DNA of 64,000 nt from Cheiracanthium punctorium (taxonomy: Eukaryota; Arthropoda; Arachnida; Araneae; Cheiracanthiidae). The translations under genes were made by a program, and so were the position numbers. Numbering within the stretch: the stretch's first letter is position 1; the number at the start of each line of letters is the position of its first letter. The stretch covers positions 620,001-684,000 of the forward strand of contig JAWZYV010010320.1 of the NCBI GenBank assembly GCA_038373885.1. The letters are read 5' to 3'. Below, piece after piece: positions 56,870 to 64,000 of this stretch. The notes below the pieces were generated by a model that did no database searches, was not told the origin of the DNA, and saw only the letters and a list, made by a program, of their open reading frames with translations.

Positions 56870-57565
56870 TGCAATGTGCCTCATTTACAGTCTGCGATTT
56901 TTTCGAAAAAACTGCTTGGTGTAAATGATGGACAAACACTAGTGCGTCACACATGCACGCACAAAAAAGTGATTGGTGTAGTCCATTTGGAGTGGAAAAA
57001 AATTAAAATGGAAATGGTAAGCGACAGAAGAGTACTAGTTTCAATATTTTGTTTGGGAAAACAGTGGTTTTACTTTGGCAGAACTTGAAAGTAGTTTCAA
57101 TGTTTGGCAACAGATGGCGCTGACTTACAGTATCCGCTACCGAAACACTTGTTGGTATAAGTGAAGAGAAATGAAAAGCTGTGCATCACCAAAATGTCAC
57201 TGACCCCGTTCGGAAATGGAGTAAAATGAAAATGGGAAGCATTAGAAATGTACTAGTTGCAAAAGTGTGCTTGAAAAAACGGTAGAAAATCTCTCGACCA
57301 GAACTTGAAAGTTGAAAGTATAATTACGATGTTTAGCAACAGATGGCGCAAAATCACAGGATGCGATTTCAAAAACCTTGTAGAATATGTAATTACAAAG
57401 AAAAAATAAAGTGTATCACTTGTGTCACAAAAAAATGGCTGGCCCGTTTGGGAAAAAATTAATGAATTAAAATCTGTAAGCGCTATAAAAACGCAGCACT
57501 CTTATTGAGACTTTTTTCACTTGGACTGAATTCAGAATTCCAGTTTCAAAATGCGGCAACAGATA
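56870..57565 (+). repeat. Three diverged tandem units of ~215-235 bp
   Basis: Each unit ends with GTTTRGCAACAGATGGCGC-like sequence (about 57100, 57333, 57545) and contains an AGTGATTGG/AATGTCACTG/AATGGCTGG block followed by GAACTTGAAAGT or its remnant. Divergence rises along the array. No conserved frame. Confidence 0.7.
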
Positions 57566-57689
57566 AAGTTACAGGGTATATGAAAACCTTGAAGTAACTT
57601 TTGGATGCTGTTTACATACAGATTGGTCTTCCTATTCACCGCATTTCACCATCTGATCCTTTTTTATTTGGAAGCACTTAAAATGACCC

Positions 57690-57955
57690 AAACTTCCCAA
57701 ATTTTAGGATTTTTTTTTTCCCAAAAATGTAAAACAGTATAATTGGGGACAAAATTTTAATTATTTCTTCCCATTTTTTTAAAATCTACTCAGTTTCCTT
57801 CTTTTTATGAATGTTAATAGTGCTTTAAGGAATCAATAGAAACTTATTTGAGAAAAACATTGAATTTATAAAACCTCCCCAATTTTTGTTTCACAATTGG
57901 GGACACCATGCTGATTTGTCCCAAGTTCTTAGTTAAAAAATTTGGTCATCTAATG
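57690..57955 (-). repeat. Repeat R3, inverted copy
   Basis: Minus strand: TTGGGACAAATCAGCATGGT..CCCCAATTGTG matches ATTGGGGACAAATCAGCGTG..CCCAATTCTG at 53945. The two inverted copies flank about 3.45 kb. Confidence 0.6.
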
Positions 57956-58059
57956 GAACACCTGAAAAATTAAATACACTTTCACAACTCATAATGTTTA
58001 GGGAACTAAATGAGTACACTTTTAGATCCCGCACATTTTCACGAAATAATATCACTACG

Positions 58060-58470
58060 CCCTCTCAAAAAGTATTTGCGCAAAGGCTATATTTCCTATT
58101 TTTATTTTCTTATTAGTTAACCAGTCTACGAAAAACACATAACTCGAAAGACATGCAAAAAGTTGTTCTTATGTATAATACATGATTAATATTTTATCAA
58201 GATCCGTATTTTATTTGTGAAACCGGTGTAGGTAATTTGACTTACGCTAAAATGACTCGATTTTTGAACATAAAATTGGGAACATTTTGTAATTAATGAA
58301 ATAATTAACAGTAATCAAATTAAAAGACAATGTAATAATTAAAAATTGTCCCCAGTTGCTTTTTTACATTTTGGGGACAAATTGCAAAAAATACTGAAAT
58401 TGGGAACGTCTGCTCACCTTAGCTTACTCTTGAATACTTTTTTGAAAGAGTGTACGCCAAAACATTATTA
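58060..58470. mobile_element. Diverged MITE of the 55498 family with nested R3-like insertion
   Basis: Left CCCTCTCAAAAAGTATTTGC and right (reverse) TACACTCTTTCAAAAAAGTA are inverted arms of the family. At about 58251-58434 a GGGAAC..GTCCCC-bearing R3-like piece ends with ACGTCTGCTCACCTTAG. Confidence 0.55.
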
Positions 58471-59800
58471 TAGCAAATGATGGGTATCTTGAAAACATAG
58501 CATTTTATGATTTTAGATTACAGCGCCACCTGCTGTCAAACAAAATGTTTGGTTTAACAAAATAATTAAACAAAATGTTTGGCTATAGTGAATTAGAATA
58601 TTTACGAGAATCAGAATCCCGTTGTTACAACAAGACATTAAACAGCCAAATATTTATTCAATCAATAAAATATCTACAGGTTAAGTATTTATTTAAATTA
58701 AATCTTTTCGAAGATTTTGAATATTTTTTAATATTGTTTTGACTGTTAAAAATAACAATTTCATAAAGTATTAAAATGTAATAAAAAACTTTAGTAGGCG
58801 ATAAAACATCGAATTAGAAGCATCATTAACTATTAATCCTTTCTTTTTACTTTCCGAACATGTACCATGTAAGGAAAGTATTATAATCATGAAAAAATTC
58901 GACTTCGAGATTTTGGTGTATTGACACGTTTTGAGGTCTTCTGAATTCATTTATGCTATTTTTACGAGATGTATGTGTGTCTGTGTGTATGTGAGCTAAC
59001 ACGATAGCTCCTAAACGGGGCATTCCATTGTGCTCCAATTGGGTATATACCACCGTCGCAAGACCGGTATTGATTTTGGTGTCTATAGGACTTGTCTTTG
59101 GTGTCTATAGTTTTTCTACAGAGCTACGAAAAAGATTTCTTTTACACTATGATTTATGGGGGGAAATTCTTGAAAGTGCGCTGGCGTTTAAACGGTACAT
59201 TCGATTGAGGTCAAATTGAAAAAAACTAAGAATTATTGCTGAATTATTCATCGATTAAAATTTATTTAAATGCTTGGTAATGATCTTAATCGTAAGTGTT
59301 CGTAAAATCGAGTGGAGTCACTTCAGATATTTTTTTAGCAAATGAACATACTTACACGTGTTGAAAGCGCTTCTTCCCTCCCTTAGCTACACGAACACAT
59401 GGGCCTTTTCCTCCAAACTGAAGTCGTCCTTTCTCTACTTAAGATATATTCGATAAATTTACGGGCGATACATATATTTACACGGATCAGATAAAACCGA
59501 GAGAATTATTTTTCATCAGTTCCAGAAAGCGCCGATAAAAAAAAAAAAGGAGAGAAAAAAAAACAGCTATCACACTTCTGCACTTCATTTAAGTGTTTAT
59601 TTATTTGCTCCAAAGCCGTGAACGTGTAAGATAAACCACACGCTTTTAGCACGGCTGAACTGGGAAATTATAAAAAAAGCGACCATGAACACAACCGGTG
59701 TTTAATATCAGTAGTAAAGAGAGAGAAGAAAAAAAAAATGAAGGGTAAATAAACATTATAAAAGAACAGTAGAAAAGTGCTTGTAATCAGCATCGTGAGG
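58471..59800. other. No recognisable feature
   Basis: AT-rich; TGTGTGT-type sequence near 58973-58995. A/T homopolymers near 59535-59560. Nothing supported. Confidence 0.5.
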
Positions 59801-60036
59801 ATGTAGAGTAGAGATGGGCGGTTCGACTCATTTTACTGATTCGAATCTCGACTCACTCACTACTTCGATGATTCGAATCAGTGATTCGAATCTTGAATCA
59901 ATAAAACAACTAAAGAAATTTTCCCTCTCTCTGCGCCGAAAGCCGTACTATTTAAACACCCTTCACCCATTCATCGGGTTTCTTCTCCGCTGAGTTCTCG
60001 GGCAGTTAGCATCTCTCTCTCCTTGCTCCAGTAAAA

Positions 60037-60560
60037 CTAGTGTTTAAACTGCCCGAAATGAAAATACAGGGGAGCTTCGTATGACCCCCTGGGCCTGTAA
60101 GATTAAAAGGTTAAGTTTGGTGTCAAAGTATTCGAAATTTTATGTATCGATGGGAGGTCCCAGAGGGGGGGTCGAGAATCAATAAAAACGCGCTCCGATG
60201 GATAGTTTCAGAGATATACGTTAATTAATTATGGTAATTAGACTAATTAACCATGATTGAGGCTTAAAAGGACTGCAAACATGTAGAAATTGGCTCTGGG
60301 ATGGTTTCCAGACTTTGGAGATGCCGTCGGAGGAGGCTAGTGTTTAAAATGCCCAAATTGAAAATATAGGGGAGCTTCGTATGACCCCCTGGGCCTGTAA
60401 GATTAAAAGGTTAAGTTTGGTGTCAAAGCATTCGAAATTTTAAGTATCGGTGGGGTGTTGAGTCTAGGGGGGGTCGAGAATCAATAAAAACGCGCTCCGG
60501 TGGATAGGTTCCGAGATATACGTTAATTAATTATGGTAATTAGACTAATAAACCATGGAG
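60037..60560 (+). repeat. Direct duplication, 300-bp period, inside element E
   Basis: CTAGTGTTTAAA starts at 60037 and 60337. Both units share AGGGGAGCTTCGTATGACCC and CAATAAAAACGCGCTCCG. The second stops after AATTAGACTAATAAACCATG. Confidence 0.85.
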
Positions 60561-60662
60561 CTGTTTTTTCTGCGATGAGAGAAGAAGAAGCTTTCCGAGA
60601 GAAAGCAGTAGCAAAAGCATCACAAGCTGGTATTGATCTCAGGATTTTCTTATCGCCGGCCT

Positions 60663-60832
60663 CAGAGGCGTAGCCAAGGGGGGGGGGTTAGGGGGGTCAT
60701 AACCCCCCATGAGGAATTTTTTGCCATACAAAATGTATATTCTTCACTACATTATCATACACACGTATACATATATATGAGTTGCAGTAGTCATAACCCC
60801 CCCCCCATAAAAAAATTCTGGCTACGCCCCTG
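60663..60832. mobile_element. hAT-like MITE with perfect 8-bp duplication, nested in E
   Basis: CAGAGGCGTAGCCAAGG and (reverse) CAGGGGCGTAGCCAG ends with GCCGGCCT on both sides (60655-60662, 60833-60840). Same core as copies at 31884 and 36248. Confidence 0.9.
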
Positions 60833-60939
60833 GCCGGCCTGTATTTTTGCCCTTTATCGAATTCGAGATTTCACTGAAATGAAAATGGGAATATCGGATA
60901 TTTGATGTTGAAATAAAACCGATATGTCGATTTTTGGCC

Positions 60940-61092
60940 CAGTCCTACTGAGGGGCTGCTGCCCCCCCCCCAAAAAAAATGGGACCCTTTACTTAGCTTA
61001 CAATTGAACTTTATCTTTAAATTTGATACCCAGCCCACCCCGAAATAAAATCCTGGCTACGCCACTGTCAATAACACTAACTACGCCACTGC
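60940..61092. mobile_element. Decayed hAT-like fragments
   Basis: Two copies of a right terminus, GGCTACGCCACTG near 61055 and AACTACGCCACTG near 61080, follow a C/A run. Left ends could not be assigned. Confidence 0.45.
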
Positions 61093-61352
61093 TTTAGACC
61101 CTATTTTGTATTTCTCTGAATTACGAAAGAAAATAAAATCATTCCCCTTAAACGAAAAACAAGGTAAAAAAAAAAAAAACGAAATCTGCTGCAATAAAGC
61201 GAAATGTTATTTTGCTTACTACAAAGTCCTTTTGTGAGAGCGCTTAATACCGCCCCTGTATCCTTCATTAAAAGTGACAAGCACAATCCTAACTTTATTT
61301 CATTCTATTTCCCTTCACATGAAAATCCGCCACCATGTAAACTTAACGTTCC

Positions 61353-61353
<1 letters not shown>

Positions 61354-61384
<31 letters not shown>
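61354..61384 (+). repeat. Poly(T), 31 bases
   Basis: Longest T run of the window, inside element E. Confidence 0.9.
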
Positions 61385-61389
<5 letters not shown>

Positions 61390-61649
61390 TGGGGGCAGGG
61401 GGACATATATTGAAGTTAAAAGTAGAAAAGGGATGTTTCATTAAATTTTAAACAAATATTAAATCAGCCAGACAAGTTGGAAGGAGGGATTTTCTTAATT
61501 TTTTTTTCGGGGGGGAGATTGACCCCTCTTGCCCTTAGGAAGTAACGCCTATGCCCCCCGCCAAAAGCAAACGATGTTCGACCCACTCCACACCCACAGA
61601 CAGATAAAACTTTAAAATCCGACCACCAACCAAGAAATGAAACACCAAA

Positions 61650-61805
61650 GATTCGAAAAAAAAACTTCAATTAAATGAAACATCCTTTCAACTCTTTTCG
61701 ACTCCTTTCGACTCTGAGTCGATAGAAGATTCGAAAAAACCCCTCCAATTAAATGAAACATCCTTTCAACTCTTTTCGGCTCCTTTCGACTCTGAGTCGA
61801 TAGAA
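61650..61805 (+). repeat. Two 78-bp tandem units with GACTC motifs
   Basis: GATTCGAAAAA starts at 61650, 61728 and 61806; each unit contains CGACTCCTTTCGACTCTGAG or a one-base variant. Complementary GAGTCGTAAAGAGTCG motifs lie at 61950-62005, making the subterminal region palindromic. Confidence 0.85.
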
Positions 61806-62202
61806 GATTCGAAAAACTAACGAATCTCAACGATAGTATACAATCACCGAAACAGAGCGAAACACTGAATCAGTAAAGATTCGTTGCTGCACCAACTCAG
61901 TGACCAACTCACCCACACCCACTCATTTACTGTTTCAAATCATCTATCGACTCAGAGTCGTAAAGAGTCGAAAAGAGCCGAAAGGAGTCGTAAAGAGTCG
62001 AAAGAGTTGAAAGAGTAAGGGAAAATCCCTGGGAACGGCAAAGGGAAAATAAGTTTTTCTTCCCTTCGCACTTGGAATGTATTTCCCTTGAGGGCTTGAG
62101 ATTCGAATCAGTAGAGAGTGAGTGTAAAGACTGAGCCACTCAGTACCAAGATTCGAATCACTGATTCGACTCATCGAATCATTGGCCATCTCTAATGTAG
62201 AG

Positions 62203-62305
62203 GGTGATTCGAAATTAGTTTTACAAAACTTTTGGGAGGGGTAGGTTACACCAAGACGGTTCGGAATCCCACAGCAACGCGGAGTCTGAAATGTCGTCTT
62301 CATGT
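62203..62305 (+). repeat. Interspersed repeat R2, copy 2
   Basis: GGTGATTCGAAATTAG..ACCAAGACGG..TCGTCTTCATGT corresponds to 11398-11525. Element E lies immediately upstream and a hAT-like MITE cuts it at its downstream end. Confidence 0.5.
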
Positions 62306-62482
62306 CAAGGACGTACCCAGGGGGGTGGTCCAAGGGGTCCGGACCCCCTCCGAAATTTCAGTTTTTCTAAACAAAATAATAATTATGAAGTTTTTTTGCA
62401 TAAAATTCTGCCTTTTTCACCGTTTGGACCCCCTCCGAAATTTTTGGACCCACCCCGAAATTGTTTTCTGGGTACGTCCCTG
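62306..62482. mobile_element. hAT-like MITE with perfect 8-bp duplication
   Basis: CAAGGACGTACCCAGGG and (reverse) CAGGGACGTACCCAG ends, flanked by CTTCATGT (62298-62305, 62483-62490). GGACCCCCTCCGAAATTT occurs twice inside. Confidence 0.9.
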
Positions 62483-62506
62483 CTTCATGTAGCTGTTAAT
62501 AATCAC

Positions 62507-62890
62507 TTAACCCTTTAACGGGCAGTGTTCCCGCTCTGGGAACACAAACGGTGACGTTTTGACTGTTGCCAGTCACGAAGAATAGATTTGCTTTCTATAA
62601 AAATAGTTGCGGGTGACATAGCTCCACGAGAATCCTTTACTTTTTAGCACGTCATTTCCCGTCAAAAAATTGTCACGATTATTTTTAACAGCACTGACAT
62701 CTGATGAAAAATGGAAGAATGCGAGAACAGCTGGATAGATTGCCCAATGCTGAAAAAAGGGCAGCCGTTGCCATCGCTCGACTTAACTGCCAGCAAGATG
62801 GCGGACGATCGAAGCGTTCATCGCGTGCCACAGATCTAGAGACGCTCTTTTTACGCAGCTGGCTGTGGGCACAGCCAGCTGCGTCATTTG
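62507..62890. mobile_element. TTAA MITE, copy lacking its right end
   Basis: TTAA at 62507-62510 then CCCTTTAACGGGCAGTGTTC, continuing through the family core to a CAGCTGGCTGTGGGCACAGCC hairpin near 62860, after which family sequence stops. No second TTAA terminus. Confidence 0.75.
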
Positions 62891-63595
62891 CGAATTATTA
62901 TTTGCGAAAAATTCAAATAGATTTTGAACATAACCTCAAAGAAAAAAGCTGCATTACTATTACTGTAATTTTGCGAGTTCCTGTAAAAATCCTATAGATG
63001 GAGAATACGCTATTATGAATGTTTAGGGTATTGTGTTATAATGCCATAGATCAAAAAGGTCTAGAATATCTTTTGAGTGCTACAGTAAAAGCGCTACAAA
63101 CATTTTCAATGAAGAGCATTATTTTTAACAATATCGATTTTGTTTTGCATAAAACAGATGAATGTCTCCAAAATACCGTTACAAAGTTGCAATATTGTTT
63201 GCCACATTTATGTGTGTTTGCGGGAAAGAGAGTTGTACAGGCATCCCTGCAAAAGAAAGGAGTGACAAACTTGGCGACAAACGATTGACCTTTCGGAGAA
63301 ATTTGGAGATTTTGGCGATCGAAAGAAAAGTTTTGAAAGTAGTGGAAATTCGGATGTATCTTAATTAGAAAAAGAAGTCACGAGATAGATCGAGAAATAT
63401 GACGTCACGATCTGCATCCCATTGAACGTTATGGATTAGAATTTTAACGGATATTCCTGTAAAAACAAAATATTGCTACAAACACCATTTTCAGTAGGAT
63501 ACGGTACGGTACATAGGAGTAACATATATAAATTTCATCGTAATCTATGCATATTTACAGCAGTTAGAGAACGGACGGACAGACACAGGCGCGTA
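62891..63595. other. No recognisable feature
   Basis: AT-rich to about 63560; nothing supported. Confidence 0.45.
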
Positions 63596-63844
63596 GCCAG
63601 GAAAATTTTTTTTTTCGGGGGGGGGGGGGGGGGCGATATGAACTTATATGTGTATAAATAGACGGAATTTCATCACTAATCCAAAAATTTCGGGGGGAGG
63701 GGGGGGGATATGCGCCTGGAAAATTTTTCGGGGGTTGGGGGATATGAACTTATATGTGTATAAATAGACGGAATTTCATCACTAATCCAAAAATTTCGGG
63801 GGGGGGGGGACATATCCCGATATCTCCCTCCCCCTGACTACGCC
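63596..63844. mobile_element. hAT-like MITE with internal duplication
   Basis: Begins CAGGCGCGTAGCCAGG; the right end (reverse) reads GGCGTAGTCAGGGGG. GACAGACA flanks both sides, but the flank is itself repetitive, so this is weaker than elsewhere. Inside, GATATGAACTTATATGTGTA and the following block to AATTTCGGGG occur twice in tandem. Confidence 0.7.
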
Positions 63845-63851
63845 GACAGAC

Positions 63852-64000
63852 AGACAAACCGAAATCTAAAACGTTTTTCGATTTAACGATTTCGGAAATT
63901 TTTTTAACACTTTGTAGGAAAGTGTGTAAAAAATTGTAAAAATCCTAGGAAAAGAGATCTTCGTGTCATTGATACGGCCCTCAGCCAAAAAATAAATAAA
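63852..64000. other. No recognisable feature
   Basis: AT-rich end of the window. Confidence 0.4.

Larger units (their letters stand above)
59809..62194. mobile_element. 2.4-kb non-autonomous hAT-like element E, with nested insertions
   Basis: Ends TAGAGATGGGCGGTTCGACT and (reverse) TAGAGATGGCCAATGATTCG, flanked by a perfect ATGTAGAG duplication (59801-59808 and 62195-62202). Both ends carry many GATTCGAATCA and GACTC motifs in inverted relation. No transposase frame. It shares the TAGAGATGGG terminus with element A but not the interior, so they are likely cousins. A TATA-like CTATTTAAACACC near 59948 may be a remnant promoter. Confidence 0.9.

Overview
This window looks like non-coding eukaryotic nuclear DNA, very probably from an arthropod; a chelicerate is plausible but cannot be proved from sequence alone. 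It is AT-rich, has many long A/T and G/C runs, and shows no prokaryotic gene organisation. It is packed with short DNA transposons (hAT, TTAA-targeting, Tc1/mariner and PIF/Harbinger types), solo LTRs, tRNA-like SINEs and local tandem repeats. I found no intact protein-coding gene. Almost all open frames are under 140 codons and lie in repeats or simple sequence. The best coding traces are broken: two THAP-type zinc-finger fragments (40.1 kb and 54.2-54.6 kb, minus strand) and the C-terminal end of a Tc1-like transposase (15.6-15.75 kb, minus strand).

The most interesting signal is a pair of zero-length-exon splice signals on the minus strand, at 16.36 kb and 38.09 kb. In each, a branch-point-like TAAC and a long pyrimidine tract end in AG, which is joined directly to a strong GTAAGTG donor. 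A second donor, GTAAGTTTG, follows 36 or 32 nt later. This is the layout of recursive splice (ratchet) sites, and it suggests that much of the window lies inside one very long intron of a minus-strand gene whose exons are outside the window.

Layout: 0-5.5 kb holds TTAA-flanked MITEs, a large foldback and LTR fragments. 6.6-9.3 kb is a 200-bp satellite with two alternating monomer types, interrupted by a hAT-like insertion. 10.6-16 kb holds nested MITEs, a Tc1/mariner element with TA ends, a SINE fragment and a Tc1 relic. 16-22 kb holds the first ratchet site, perfect hairpins, a candidate plus-strand exon, a 50-bp GC-rich minisatellite and a tRNA-like sequence. 22.5-35 kb is dominated by one LTR family (four near-complete solo LTRs, three of them with perfect 4-bp target duplications), an unclassified repeat carrying nested insertions, a SINE with a 12-bp target duplication and tandem SINE-body units. 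36-43 kb is mostly unique, with the second ratchet site, foldback MITEs and a THAP relic. 43.4-46.1 kb and 59.8-62.2 kb are two 2.4-2.7 kb non-autonomous hAT-like elements with perfect 8-bp duplications and several younger elements nested inside. 46-59 kb holds Harbinger-like and TTAA MITEs, THAP relics, a 220-bp tandem repeat and long unannotated AT-rich stretches. 62.2-64 kb holds further hAT and TTAA elements.

The insertions can be ordered from empty sites and nesting, so the window records several successive waves of transposition.
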